NCBI GenBank assembly: GCA_008931825.1
Contig: QXVZ01001074.1
Coordinates: 80,159-144,158, forward strand
Source of the DNA: Phallusia fumigata
Taxonomy: Eukaryota > Chordata > Ascidiacea > Phlebobranchia > Ascidiidae
Length of the DNA stretch: 64,000 nucleotides
Direction: 5' to 3'
The position numbers and the translations under genes were made by a program. The notes below the pieces were generated by a model, which made no database searches, was not told where the DNA came from, and saw nothing but the letters and a program-made list of their open reading frames with translations. Numbering within the stretch: position 1 is the first letter of the stretch; the number at the start of each line of letters is the position of its first letter. Below are positions 1 through 19,440 of the stretch, piece by piece.

Positions 1-348
1 ACCACAACCAAACTGGCAATGACGCATTTTTATGTCTGCTTCCCTCAGGCTAAACTTACAGCAAAACAGCAAGATTCTAACGCCAAGTTTGGGAGCTAAT
101 CTACAAGCGTGCGTTAAAAATAGACATAAAAACATTCCTTTGACGTTATAATGTCAAATGCAAAGTGTTTCCGAGTACAATTTTCATGTAACATCGACCG
201 ATAAAATCAGCACAACAATACATGCTGACTCACGTCTCTGTTTGTGCAAACAGATGTGATTTTGACCGCCGACAAACTACTTATCATTTTCTTTACGTTG
301 TGTGTTTTGAGTTGTCATCGCCCTTTGTTTTGTGTTTTGCTCGTCCAG

Positions 349-6955
<6,607 letters not shown>

Positions 6956-9198
6956 CACAGAAGCGGAATACTTTGTCATCGCATAATCGGCAACAACAAT
7001 TCTTCTTGCCCTTCTATCGAACTTCTCCCCCATTTCAAGGTCGATCGGAAAATGGTTATTCGTAAAAAATGCTTCTTGTATCGCTCAACTGTGAAATATA
7101 TGTCCGTTTTTATTTTGAACTTCCACCATGTAGCTTCAGAAGTTAAAATGTTTCGCTTTACAAATTTCGGAATACTTTTGTGGTTATTTTGTTGTGAGCA
7201 ACTTTTTACCTTGCAGCGTTTTGTACTGTCTTCCTTAATACAAGCTTTTGCCTTACATGTCATTGAACAAATACTGTACGTCGGGGATGGCCAACCTTCG
7301 TACCCCATGCACCACCTTTTTACGCATAATTTAAGAGCTATGCACAACCTACCCACTTCAGTCACATAAATTATGGTCTCATTCAATATTAGACAGGTAT
7401 TTATGTACGCATTTAATGATTGTGTGGGGATTCAGACAAGATCATCGTGGTGTACTGACACTTCCGAATTTGCGTTTATATTTGTTTGATGAAAAGTAAC
7501 AAGCATTATTATTGACAGGTAGTTTATGGTTTACGTATTAGATCAGCAGTCCTGAGAATTTTCGGTTCCCTTGTAGTTCCCATGTTCTTCAGTCTCTTAA
7601 TGCTATATCGCGTGATTGCTAAAATATACTTGGTGTACCTTTATTGGGCCTTTTGTGGTACCACCGCGTTAGATTGCTTTTTGATATCACAAGTAACATA
7701 ACGCGATTGTGGCACAAAGTATTGCTAAAATGTAATCGAATGAAGTTAATTCGAGTTAAATTTTAGTAGACCCGAGTCATTAAAGAACTGTACCTTTATG
7801 CGAGTAATTTTTAAATGTTTCAAAACCAATTTATTAGATATAGGCAGATATAATTTCTTTTCACTTTGGAAAGAATGGTCGTACAAAGATCTTGCTAGAA
7901 AAAATGATTTTGGTCAAGTTTTATAACTGTATGTTACCATATTTATGACGTTATCTGTTCTCAAGCAGTTCCCTGCCGATCGAACACGTTTAAGAAAACA
8001 TCTCCCGAAGGCGCTTTGCTCTGTTACCTTTGGAATATAAATTTGTTCCATTGTTTCTTTTATCTACCCAACACGGCTTGAAACTGTTAAATATAAGTTT
8101 GTCAACAAATTTTCAAGAAGCGTACTGCACTAGGTCTTTGCATTATAGTTCCACAAGACCGAATCAGCAAAACATATCCGGGGTGGATATATATGTCTGT
8201 TTCAGAGCAGACATGCTGTATGGCATTTTCATCTATCCCATATATTACATGAGCCAAGTAACATAAGACAACCTTCAACCTCAAACGAAACCGCAGTTTA
8301 TTTACAATGGCGTTCAACTCAATCACAATCGTTTCCACAATCATTTAGTCTGACTTTTTTGAGTTTATTAAGAATACATTGACTATTCTATTCTGCACTT
8401 GAGTATAAACGAAACGAACAAACACAACTTACGACCTATTTTTGGAGGAGACGTCCTTCCATTTCAAGAAAACAGATTTGTTTCTTAAGGACGCTCAAAA
8501 TGGCATAAATGTTGTCCTTTTGGGTAATTATTACGTGTTTTTGTGAAATTAATTACAGACAAATTATTTTTTTGAGGCTTTTGTGTATTTTGTTTTGGTT
8601 AAACTTGTAAATTATTGATTTTGTTTCTCTGGCAAAAACGTGTCCTCTTTTGCGTGTTAAATATATTTTGTCACCACACTAAAATGCATAACGTGATTAT
8701 CTTTTACAATGACAATTGCAAAATTAAAACCACTTTTACGCATAACGTTGGTAATTATAGGCAAAAGTCGAATAATTTACGCACTTGTTTGCAAAAGTAA
8801 AAATTTTCTTCGCAAAGACCGCAAAGAGGTAAGTCGTGATTTTAGTGTTGTAACTGTGCATTATGACACAGACCGGATTTCGACGTCGGATCAAGTCGAA
8901 ATTACTAGTGTAAGAAAACGCAGTATTTTTCTGGCTCAACTTCAGCTTATCAAAGCAACCCGTAATTAAGCGCTGTAGACATTCGAGTGTGATCGTCGTT
9001 CTCCTAAAGCCCAGCCACAACTTGTCGTCGCAAGAGCCGGACGGTCGAGAGCGGTAGAAAGGTGGGCAACTTCCATTTATCAAAATCTGCGGCAGTACAT
9101 GACAGATTTCAAGTTTTAAGTGTTTCTTTGTGTTTATTGACAGGGTTAGGGTTAGCAGAGAGTTGTTAAAAATTTACTACAGATAATTTGAACGGACT
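6956..9198. other. Intergenic region between the two protease genes
   Basis: I see no convincing coding region. A strong donor (GTAAGT) at 8829 and an acceptor (ctacag) ending at 9181, just upstream of the ATG at 9199, suggest a 5' UTR exon and intron of the second protease. Around 7281 a stretch reading ggggatggccaacc resembles a decayed hAT-transposon end, without a partner I can identify. Confidence 0.5.
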
Positions 9199-12100
9199 AT
9201 GCCGGCAAGAAGTGCGACCTCTTCTGTGTCAGAGCTGCCACAGGTCGCTCAGATGAGTCGAGACGTCCAACACGATCTTGAGGTCACCACATCAAACTTA
9301 CACAGCGCTAATGTGAACACAGTTCCGTTATCGACGAACTCGTTAGCAGAACTTCCAGGGACGTCAGGAAGAACGAACATTATCGTGAGACATAACGAGA
9401 ATTGGACTGTACAATCTGGAAGCGAAAGGCGGAGCAGCCGTGGTAGTGTCGGAAGTATATCGTCCACGCCTCACCAAACCAATGTTCGTAAACATGAGCG
9501 TCTTACCCCCAATAGGACGGCTAGTCTGCCAGGGACAATTATAACGGAAGGGCTTGCGAGGAAAGATGCCGATCTGTACAAAGAGGAAGTGTCGGGCAAT
9601 TGCGGCGGTCGGGGTGCTGTGGAAACCACGTTACGAGACAGTTACTCGATCAACGTCTACTCGTCAGTTAACTCGGAGCAGGTTGAATGCGACGTTGATG
9701 GATTAAATGAAGAAAGTCCCACAACATGCACGACCAGGACCAAAGTGCTGTCGGTCGTTCTTGTTTTGTTTGCGATCCTGGCTTTATCCACCACTTCAGC
9801 GCTTATGTATTTAAGTAAGTTTGAGCATAATATATACTTACGTAATGTGTAAGCAACTAAGTTTTATCTGACTAAAATTTATCGGGTAAAATGTGTATCG
9901 TGGAAAAAATTTTCCCAATCCTTGTTTGGTAATGCGGGAAAGGATTTAGGCGGAAACCTGTATGTTACACCCGAGCCGACTTTCACAGGCGTAAGATTCT
10001 TGAGCCTCGGCCTGCAAATTGTCGGCTATAAAACATGCAATCGTCGCACAACTGTAATTACAGCACTTGGAGTTTTCTTTTTTGCACCCGAGGCACTGAA
10101 TACTCGACACATGAGAAATTTTAAATGAGACTTATCCGATTGCGTTTAAAATTAGGTTTGTGCTACGTGCAACGATAGCTACTCAGCAAGACCAATTTTC
10201 TTTGTCATTCAAGAGTGCTTGCCACTTTGACAAACATGTTGCGCACCATAAAAGCTTTCTATGTTTGTAATTACATAGTCACAATCTTTTCTTACGTGAC
10301 TTGCATGCTTTACAATGTTTAAATGAACAATAGAAACACACAACAAAAGTAAATATTTCATGTTTTACTGACGCCAAGTTTTCCAAAACCGCCCTTTAAT
10401 TAACACCCTGCTCACATAAAAAGTGGCAATACTTTATGTTAATTTTGACAAGCGGTAATAGGAAGATTTTTATGCAACAAATGTACACATATTCAAGACA
10501 TATATCGTCAAATTTTGGCTCTGATTCATAGATACACCTTTAAATTTAAATCCATCAAGCATAATTTACCCTCCAGGCCAGTCACTTTGCTTCAAGCCAC
10601 AGCAAATTCTAGCTGATTGACCTAACGGCAATCGTGTAGACCGCAGCAGGAGTACTATACTTAATGTAACGTACTATCAACGCAGACTACATGAGTCATG
10701 GTTGTGTAGTAAACAGCAAGCTGGTTGTTTTCGATAACCGACATTGCAACAAAGTTGTGTACGTAGCACTTGGCTTGGATTTTTTGCGGGTGTCGGACAA
10801 AGTGTTACACGTTTGTGTTTTGGTATCATTATGAAATAACGGCGCACGAATCATGTCTCACTTGTAAGTTCCAGCACATGGCGACATATTTAACATACAT
10901 TGTTGTCTATAGAACTCCATCCCTCAGCCTTACAGCAGAAACCTCAACAAAAACACATCCACGTTACTCAAAGACTTCGTAACCAAAGTAAGTCGAAAAA
11001 GCTGTTTCTCAAATAATACGTCGAGTAGAGTTTACATACACAGAGAGATACGTTCATTACGTTTTGTGCTTTGTAGCGCTGTACTGTGGAGTATTCCCTT
11101 TGAAATACGCCCCTGACCAGTCTGTTAACATTGGGTTAAAAACCCAGAATTCCCAGCAACCGACGAATAACTCAAAGATCTACCTTCCCGGCCAAATGCA
11201 TCCACAAGAAGCCACCGGGCCAGTACAAAGACAGGTGGGTTGCGATGCACAGTTTTCTTGGACTCGACGTATAGGTTGGTTTTTATTTAAAATAGATCTA
11301 ATTCGCCCGTTGTTCATGCATTGCAGGGTGGAGGATTTGCAAGATCGTGGCCAATAAAAATTAAACCCTCCGCCAACGTGATACGACGAAAAAAACCTAG
11401 GGTGGTTGGAGGATCAGATGGGATCATAAGATGGCAGGTACTGTCATATATTACATTTAAATACTCTTAAATAGTTTTAGGCATCACGTAGGAACACTGA
11501 ATCATTTTACCGATCTACTTTTGTAGGTAAGCCTGTGGCTATCTGGTCAAATAAGGTGCGGAGGGTCAATTGTCCTGAACAACTGGATACTAACAGCCGC
11601 TCACTGTTCACTATTGTAAGTTGATAAGCATGCTGATAACAACCCCATACAGATATAGTTAATCATATTTATCGACACTGTTTGATTCAGGAACCTTGAC
11701 GTGAATGTATGGACGGTGTATGCTGGAGCGGCTGATCGTTCCAAACGAAAAGTCGCTCCCGCCCAAAACAGAAGCGTGGTAGCGATCGTGCAACACGAAA
11801 ATTACCGCAACGATGGTACGTTTGACTACGACATCAGCCTAATGAAGGTAAAAATTGGGATCCTGTAAGGAGCTAGTGACGTACCCGATTTAATACTTTT
11901 ACGCGTTATTTTTTAGCTGGACAGGGCATTTATTTTTAACGATGAGATCAAACCTGTTTGCATCCCACCACAAGGATACACCTTCACAGAAGGCATGCAT
12001 TGCTTCGTAAGCGGATGGGGACAGATGGATAGTGATGGTGAGATACTGATTTTTGTTGCGCTTTTTACTTGACATTTAGGGTAAACAGTCACTCGGTCTC

Positions 12101-13285
12101 TAAAAACTAAATCTCACTGTTGAAGACACTACCAAAACAGTACAAATCAGTCCCAAATTATCATTAGGACCAGTGCTTTTATACATGACATTTCTGATCC
12201 CACAAGGTTCAATGTTAATGTTTATTTGTGCTGTTTTAATTTTGTTTTTGGAAACCTCATTTACAGTGTTTGACAGTGTTTTGGCCTAAAATACATGTTT
12301 TATTGCAGAAAAGACCAGATTTTCTCGCAAAACCAGATTATTGCAACATTCTTGATTTTTGCCTTAGGTTATTTGCCGAAGCCGAAAGTTCTGCAATACG
12401 CACAGGTCGACATTATCGACCACAAAACATGTAACAGCAGTGCTTGGATGGGCGGGCAGGTCACAAGTCGTATGTTGTGCGCCGGGAAGAAACAAGGGAT
12501 CAAAGACGCTTGCGAGGTAACCAAAAAACTTGTTTTGATTGACAATTTTATTTTTGTGTTGGCTAAAGGTTCGAATGTCGAATTGCTCTCAATGTAGCCC
12601 AATATTACAAACCTTGGACATTTCAATTTTCCTAAGTAGCAAGCAGCGTTATTGCTGGCTTTCTCAAAGTTAATTGGCATACACCTATAGTGCAGATAAA
12701 GTTAACATTTTTACCCGGCAGGTTAATGCTAGGGCGAGGTCTTTACGTGTTGGCATAAAAACAATTTTGGTACAGGGCGATTCTGGAGGTCCACTGTCTT
12801 GTTACTGGCGCGAGCGAGGAGTTTGGACTCTTGCGGGCAGCGTCAGTTGGGGATTTTCCTGCGGAAAGGCGAAGCAGCCTGGAGTCTATACGCGGATTAG
12901 TTTCTTTACAGACTGGATTTGGAACAACATCGGTGAGTCCTCAAGTTGTTTTTCAGGAGCAATTACCTTACTGTTATGGACCGTGTACGCCATAAACCAG
13001 TAATTATCCGACGACTCAACCGCACAACAACGCCCAGGAATAATTTGCTCAAACGGCTGACTTGTAATTGCCGGTTTTAGGGCGTGAGCATATATCACAA
13101 CTGAGCTTTGTGACCCAGCCTAGATATAAGCAAAGCCGCAACTTCGTCAAATCAAAATGTCTGCCATGGGATTAAGGTCCAACGGCGACCGCTTTCGCAT
13201 ATTTGATCGGCTCACGACAGAATCAAACGTTTTGTTCTTCACGATAAGAAGAAAATTGGCGCTTTGTTCAGGTGGCGGTCTGTAA
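9199..13285 (+). CDS. Type II transmembrane trypsin-like serine protease (gene 2)
   Basis: Ten exons: 9199-9814, 10913-10987, 11077-11234, 11327-11437, 11527-11615, 11691-11847, 11917-12037, 12368-12516, 12776-12932 and 13272-13285. All phases agree, giving about 548 residues. Residues 1-182 are polar and Ser/Thr-rich (probably cytosolic). Residues 183-205 form one hydrophobic membrane segment, followed by a Gln/Lys-rich stem and a YCGVFP segment. The activation site is [10 protein letters not shown] with V309. The triad is His346 (LTAAHC), Asp397 (DYDISLMK) and Ser495 (GDSGGP). Asp489 at the S1 position predicts trypsin-like specificity. The basic activation site would suit a furin- or trypsin-like activator. 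The architecture resembles TMPRSS-family proteases, but the stem has no LDLRA or SRCR domain I can see, so no orthologue is named. The last exon, encoding only GGGL, is the least certain. Confidence 0.88.
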
Positions 13286-15353
13286 AACCCGGATTGGCTT
13301 CCGCGCGACATTTTAACTAAGGTGTTTTCGTCTTTTGGGATGTACGCCTACTCTGTTCGTTGGTGCATGATATTGTCATCAACACATTGCCCTTCACAAT
13401 ACATATTTATATTACAAAAATTGGAATAGCTACCAAACATAATACCAAACAATCGCTTAACATATTCAAATGAATGAAACAAAAATATACACGACATTTG
13501 TTTTTCCAACTTAACCAACCGTAGTTTACATTTGTTTTCTACAGAAAAAGTGGAAGGAAATAATCTGACGTAAAAACAAAATGTGAAAAATACTGGCCAG
13601 CAGAGAATTTGCCAACAATTTCGCCTTGTTTGTTTATTTTCGTACCTGCTCAACTGTGATATGCAATTATTTATTTATGAAATACACGCATCGTGTTTAA
13701 TCCTTGACGGGCACGGATGTCAATTAAGCTTTAGGCCTATAGTCTTGAGCAGAGTTCGTCATTTTTCTTTAAAGCAACGTTAAGAATTATAAGTGTCTAA
13801 AAAGTTAAAAATACTTAAAAGAATACTGATTTACTTGTAACAGATTTGGGCGCCCAAATTATTTGAAAGGTTACAAGACTTACAGTCCTGGCTCATTGTC
13901 TGCACCTATACAGGCGGCTTAATTAACCCTTATTGGTGGTTAGTTGCTCTGCTTAAAATTGCTGTAAGCTAGGAGCAAAACCGTATTTTTTTTGGCCTGT
14001 AACGGCCATAACGGGTACATAAGTGTAATGGGGTTCACCGCAAAAAACATATGGCTACACAGCGTAAGCTAAGCTACCGGAAAAGGTCTGTCGTTTGCAA
14101 AAATTAGGTTGCATCAATTTTCGCCTTTGGCGTACTTTAACACATGTTTTTGTCATAAACATCAGTTAAACAATTCTCCCACTGCAGAGTTTAATTTTGC
14201 TTTCATTAGGTGCGAAAAAACTAGAGAAGTACGACGTTCATAGTTTTCGTCTCCACCTAGTTCCAATTGAGTAAAGTCATCACTAAATGAAACTTTGCAG
14301 GTACAAAGGGCACTTGGCGTAACAAAAAATGACAAATATTTGTTACGTCATACGCCGGCAATACTGGTGGTTAGTCAGTCGAGCGATTACGATGTTGTAG
14401 ACCAGAGGTGCCCAACACGCAACACGAGGCGTATTCGTACATGACACTCTAGCTCCTGTCATACTAAGATTTGCTACAAAGTTAATCTTTCGAGTTTGAT
14501 ACAAAACATGCGTTTGAAAAGAAGCAGTTTAGGTGAATTGTGAATTTTTCGCAATACACAACGGTTTTCAATGTGTTAATGAATCGATGAATCAATTTTC
14601 AATGTGAAAAAATTTGTTCGGAAAAAAGCACTTTTCCAAGCTGAAAAGAATTGGTTAAACATAGTTTATCAAAGGATGGCACGGGAATAATTTAAAAGAC
14701 TAACATTTGTACGTGAGCACACCCCCTGTAATCGGCTGTGGCCTGTGAGGCACACAGCAAGAATGGATAGTAAGCAGTTGCTGTGCATAAGCATGTCACT
14801 GTAACGCGTTTTAGTGTACAAAAGCACCGATGAAAGTGGGAACATTTATGCCTAATTGGCAAAAATCAAGATTATTAGGCGAAGTATTGGATAACATAAT
14901 GCAAACATGGCAATATAAAACTATACGTGAGATTGTTGTCGTTAAAAGCAGTTGGGTGCTTCACGAAATGTCTTGTGGGTTAATAGGTTTATCTGCGGAC
15001 TCGACGCCACAGCTAAAGCATCTATACTTTAGCCACCAATTCACGAAATCCTCATTCCACAATGGAAAAGATCCAAAAATCTTGGACAAATGCAACAATA
15101 TTTGAGCATGCACAATAGTTTAGTTGGTAGCAGTTTTTTTTCTTTTTAATGAAACTTAACATTTTTGATTTAATCCAACACACCCCCCACCCCCATATTT
15201 CATTCAAAGAAAAAGGATTGATAAAAGGGACAAGAAAGTGTTTGAAAATTAACCAAACTGCCGAAATGTTCGTATAGTTGGCCCACAAACACCAGCAAAA
15301 TAAAAGGTTATTTAGTTTTACAGTTCTACAGCAAATTTGGGTGCCCAATTTAG
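13286..15353. other. Intergenic region, no gene recognised
   Basis: Short open frames only, with no family signal and no consistent splice structure. Near 14402-14420 a ccagaggtgcccaac motif resembles a hAT-type transposon end, but no partner terminus was identified. The region separates the protease from two minus-strand genes. Confidence 0.45.
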
Positions 15354-15880
15354 CTAGGATTGGTCAGTTTGTTTCAAAACATTAATCAGGTACAATGTTA
15401 CTCGTCCAAAAAAGTCTGTCAACTCCTTAAAAGATATTTTAAGTTCGGTGATGCAGATGGAATTTAAATCTGTTTTTTCAATCACATCAAAACACAAAAT
15501 AAACTTTTGTTCTTTGTTTACATCTTCTGGGTAACAGTTTGAAACACCAACTGCTGTTCCATTTTCATCCACAGCCATTACTTCACAGTGTTTGCAACTA
15601 AAACCACCTTGAAACTGAAGATGGAGGCTCAGGTTTTTAAGAACATTGACTTCCAATGGGTCATCAAAGCGCAATTTAATCCATTGTGATTTTCCCTACA
15701 TTTTTACCAAATATAAATGTTTGAAGACATTTTGTATGACAAACCCACCTTATCTGAATTCCAACAGGTGTCTGGATTGTCATCACAAAGGAACTTCTTT
15801 CCATACTGATTCGTGTCTCGATTGAGAACAGAACTAACTCGAATTCCATCACATGATTTAACCAGCGACAAAGTTTCCAT
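15354..15880 (-). CDS. NR2C2AP: Nuclear receptor 2C2-associated protein (NR2C2AP/TRA16)
   Basis: Two exons, 15880-15749 and 15695-15354, joined in phase 0 to give about 157 residues (human about 139). Family-specific stretches are RVSSVLNRDTNQYGKK, DTCWNSDKGKSQW, LQFQGGFSC and TDFFGRVTLY, which follow the human protein in order. The fold is a discoidin-like beta sandwich. In mammals the protein binds and represses the orphan receptor TR4 (NR2C2); whether that role applies here is unknown. The start is the ATG just before ETLSLVKSCDG, where homology begins. It lies about 0.7 kb downstream of TMEM234 on the same strand. Confidence 0.9.
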
Positions 15881-16586
15881 TTTTTAAGACTTGGCAAGAA
15901 CACATAGACACAAACCAACAAGAATAAGTCCAGCACCAAGCAACTGGGCTAAATGTAAATGTCATCATATTTTAGCAAAAAAATTAGAAGGCTGGCATTC
16001 ATCATATCACTATTCAAATACACTACAACCCAATTAAAGAAGAACAATACATTTCATTAGGTTGTTTAACACTTGGTCTCCCAGTTGTATTAACTTTTAT
16101 TGCATAAGTGTTTCTGCAGGCAGAAATGTCGGGTCCCCACAAACATATTGATGTGTTTAAGGTGTTTTGCTACAAGCATAGAAACAAATTGTAAGTTTCA
16201 GTAACATTATAGCAGCTGTTTCAAATTAACTTTCTGCACTTAAACAAATTATACTGTTTTGGGTTAACTACACAAAATGGATAATATGCAACAAAGCCCA
16301 ACAGGCTGGCCATGTAGCTGGTTATTGGGACAAATAACAGTGAGGACATGGCATGATGAACCAACACGTTCATTGTTAAAGTTTAATACCTTCAAACAAC
16401 TATCACATGACAAAACTCATTGACAAGTAGTTTTCCTTTGAGGCTATGGGTCATATGAAATAGATGGCACTCCACGACCATATCTACCAGCTGTGAAAGT
16501 ATCAGCGGAATCCACCAAACTTTTGTGGCAACAGTACATGGACAAGCTGTATGGGGAAAAAAGCAAAGTGAAAACAATGTGTCACC

Positions 16587-17091
16587 CTAGACACCAGTTT
16601 CACTCTGGTGCTCAGGAAGGGGACCTGCAGATAAACATGCACCGACCACACCAACAACAATACCTGCTTTAAGTTTTTCACCAAGGCAGTATCCAGTGAC
16701 AGAAGTAAATGTGAGAGTCAAAGAGTTCGCCACTGGCACAGCTAATGAAAGTTCTAAAATAAATAGCTTTGATCTTATTCAACTTGTACTGTACCGCATG
16801 AGCAAGCTTAATACACCAACAAAGGTGGACATAATACAATTATACTTATGTACTATTTTTAGTGTGCAAGCCAAGTTTCATACCAGTAACTGATAATGCG
16901 AAGAAATAGAAAATCGATCCAAACTGGTTGATCAGAAGTGGTACAACACACTTCCATTCACACACGATGAACCACGCTTTGGCTACAATACCATTCTGCT
17001 TCTCAATTCCAGAGCCACCACGTTTTAAAAATGGATTTGTAATACCCCAACACATAGAAGTCCAAAGCAGCAAACCAAGCTCAAACAGCAT
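16587..17091 (-). CDS. TMEM234: TMEM234-family membrane protein
   Basis: Two exons, 17091-16884 and 16753-16587, joined in phase 1 to give about 124 residues (human about 140). Four hydrophobic helices resemble the small drug/metabolite transporter (EamA-like) fold. Diagnostic segments are WGITNPFLKRG near the N-terminus, LINQFGSIFYF, then across the splice LSLAVPVANSLT and TGYCLGEKL. The start was set at the Met before LFELGLLLWTS because the homologue begins there; an in-frame upstream ATG at 17163 would add 24 residues. The biochemical function is poorly known. It is transcribed away from MRRF, with about 600 bp between the two starts. Confidence 0.9.
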
Positions 17092-17696
17092 TTCGCGTAA
17101 ACAAACAGGTCTTCCCGCTGAGTTGCCGCTGTAATATTTTTCGATGAAATTTTTTTGCCACATTTATATGATATGAAAAGAACAAGAAATGGTACTGATT
17201 TGGAATGGTTTTCTTTTAGTAGTATTAGTAAAATTTGTAAGAATACTAACAATAAATCTAATGCTTTCGTACTTAACCCATTACAATCAATATTTTTTTA
17301 AATGGTTACTTGGAGTTTTATCGTGCCCACACATATCTCCGAATGTTTGTACTAAACCTGTATTAGCTACTGCTAAATATAATTTGTCTACCGGTCCAAT
17401 ACACAAATTACTTAAGAAAAACATTTTACAAAATGTAAATTTTACCATAGATAACTTACTTTTATTCGGCCATGTGCTGTCATGCATGACAAAGCAAATG
17501 CTTACCTAAAGAGGAGATCACTAGGCTGTTATTATGACATTACGTTTTATTTATAAACTGTCGTATAACTCTAGGTTGACAAAGGTTACATTAACACATA
17601 GCCACAGGTTTAGATTTTTAGCTAAGTAACTTCTTCAGGGACATTTCTTCGTAGTATAAATGTTTTCCAGATTGTTTACACCAATCACAATTAGGC
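17092..17696. promoter_or_regulatory. Shared upstream region of TMEM234 and MRRF
   Basis: 605 bp separate the divergently oriented start codons of TMEM234 (-) and MRRF (+). The segment must contain both 5' UTRs and probably both promoters. It is AT-rich, and I see no convincing TATA box or other element at a fixed position. The bidirectional-promoter call rests on geometry alone. Confidence 0.4.
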
Positions 17697-18527
17697 ATGA
17701 TTCTAAGGTTAACATATTCATTTCTTACCAATGCAAGGTATTTTACACGGCCAACTACTTGCATTGTTGCAAGGCTACAGTCAAAAACAAGTCAACCTTT
17801 GATGTTGTATCACAGAAAAGAGAAATTTATCCTTCAATCGAATGCTTTAAACATGACTAACAGCCAAAGATTCTTTCACATATCCACTGCAGCTTGGAAG
17901 AAAAAAGAGAAGAAAAAGGGGAAAGGACAAGCAGGTGCAGATAAAATTGTGCAAATTGTTGACCCACAAGATGTTGAAGAATATGTTGATTTGGTGGAAG
18001 TTCAAAATAACCTCGAAGAAATTGTAAAACAACTACAAGATGATTTATCACAAAACTTCAGAATTGGTGGCAATCTTTCAATATTCGAACAGATTACTGT
18101 ATCAGTTGAAAATGAAATTGTAAACTTAAGTGACATAGGACAAATTGTAAAGGTATCACCAAGGCTGGTCACAATTGACATGGTTGCATATCCTGAGTTA
18201 ATTCCACAGGTACAAGCTGCATTACAAGACAGTTCACTAAACACAAACCCTTCAGTATCTGGTTCAATAATTAAAGTGCCAATTTCCCAGGCAACTGCTG
18301 AATATCGGAGAGACCTTGTGAAGAAAGTAAAACAGCGGGTTGGTGTTTGCAAATCAGAGTTACATGCTTTAACAACCAAAGTTACAAATAACATATTTGC
18401 CCTTCAAGGTGTTAGTGTTGATGTGAAAAAAAACATTTCAGAACAACTTAAATTGTATGCTCAACATTATGTGTCCAAAGCAGATCAAGTATTCATAAAC
18501 AAAGAGACAGCTCTTTTAAATCCGTAG
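17697..18527 (+). CDS. MRRF: Mitochondrial ribosome recycling factor
   Basis: Intronless frame of 276 residues (human 262). After translation termination MRRF acts with mitochondrial EF-G2 to split the mitoribosome. The first 70 or so residues are basic and poor in acidic residues, consistent with a mitochondrial targeting sequence, followed by the Lys-rich WKKKEKKKGKGQ typical of the family. The RRF domain runs from about residue 95 to the end and includes IFEQITVSVENE, IIKVPISQATAEYR and the helical KKVKQRVGVCKSEL. The ATG at 17697 gives the whole targeting sequence. AATAAA signals at 18551 and 18565 follow the stop closely. Confidence 0.95.
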   Translation: MILRLTYSFLTNARYFTRPTTCIVARLQSKTSQPLMLYHRKEKFILQSNALNMTNSQRFFHISTAAWKKKEKKKGKGQAGADKIVQIVDPQDVEEYVDLVEVQNNLEEIVKQLQDDLSQNFRIGGNLSIFEQITVSVENEIVNLSDIGQIVKVSPRLVTIDMVAYPELIPQVQAALQDSSLNTNPSVSGSIIKVPISQATAEYRRDLVKKVKQRVGVCKSELHALTTKVTNNIFALQGVSVDVKKNISEQLKLYAQHYVSKADQVFINKETALLNP

Positions 18528-18550
18528 TAAAAGTATACTCTTTTTGTAAA

Positions 18551-18570
18551 AATAAAACACTTTAATAAAA
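18551..18570 (+). terminator. Polyadenylation signals of MRRF
   Basis: Two AATAAA hexamers, at 18551-18556 and 18565-18570, lie 24-43 bp after the MRRF stop codon on the same strand. Confidence 0.7.
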
Positions 18571-19271
18571 TCCAACTAACAATGACCACGTGTTTTATAC
18601 TGCAACAGGTTTTGTATGCAGAGCTTTGAAGGCAATTAAAAAAAATTGCAATAAACAGTGTAACTCATTTGACATGTCAATGCTACATTTAGGCTAGTAG
18701 CACAACAGATAGACAAGTACACATTGACCTTTGTCATACATTTGGCCTTATTATTTTTAGAGTATAAACTACTCAAAATGTGGTATAACTACAGAATGTT
18801 GTCCAATAATGTTACGTTTGGCAGCTATGCTGTTGTACCAACTCCTAGTTTGCTTCATTTTTATTCTGGGTGGGCAGAACAACGCCTGTTTGTTTGGTGC
18901 TTAAAATGAGTTCGCCGTCCAGATACCCGCCTCATTGCAATTCCGTTGGATCTTTTTTATTTAATTTTTTCTATGTTTTGAAGTAGGTGTCTTTAATTTG
19001 GTACATGCAATCGGGTTACACCGGATTGAAGCAATGTCATATTTTGTTTTAGCTGATGGAAACACCAGCGACCGAGCGCAACGCAATCGCACCAACCACA
19101 TCAACCACTCAAGATAAACAACATTCCAGCAGTTATATTAAAAGTCTTTGTGTGCATTCTTCAATGAGTAGGGATAAACATATCAGTGTTGATCAGTTTG
19201 AAGTAGCGATGCACCTAACCGACAAGGAAATGTTCGGGCTGAAATCCAATATTTACCCAAATTATGCCGCC

Positions 19272-19440
19272 AAGATTGTCGATTGGTTAGCGCGACGCCC
19301 TTGTGCTCGCAAGGTTATGGGTTCTAATCCTGACTCGGTCTCTTGTCAGATCGAATGACCCAAACTGAAGGCACCAACTTAATATTTCGAATAGAAAGTG
19401 ATCGAACGGAACTGCAGTGAAGCAGATAGCTTTGGTGGTG
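19272..19440 (+). mobile_element. tRNA-derived SINE-like repeat
   Basis: The segment contains gattggttagcgcgacg, which resembles a Pol III A box in a SINE head, and ggttctaatcc, a near match to the B-box consensus GGTTCRANNCC, at a tRNA-like spacing. A downstream tail with tgacccaaactgaaggcacc recurs in altered form near 35672 and 40009. Ends and flanking target-site duplications could not be fixed. Confidence 0.5.

Noticed and set aside
9141-9156. Telomere-like agggttagggttag
   Set aside because: Only two units in a probable 5' UTR intron of the second protease; too short to indicate an interstitial telomere.
19056-19358. Open frame of 100 codons preceded by an acceptor-like site
   Set aside because: Its last third lies in a tRNA-like repeat, there is no family signal and no supporting second exon.
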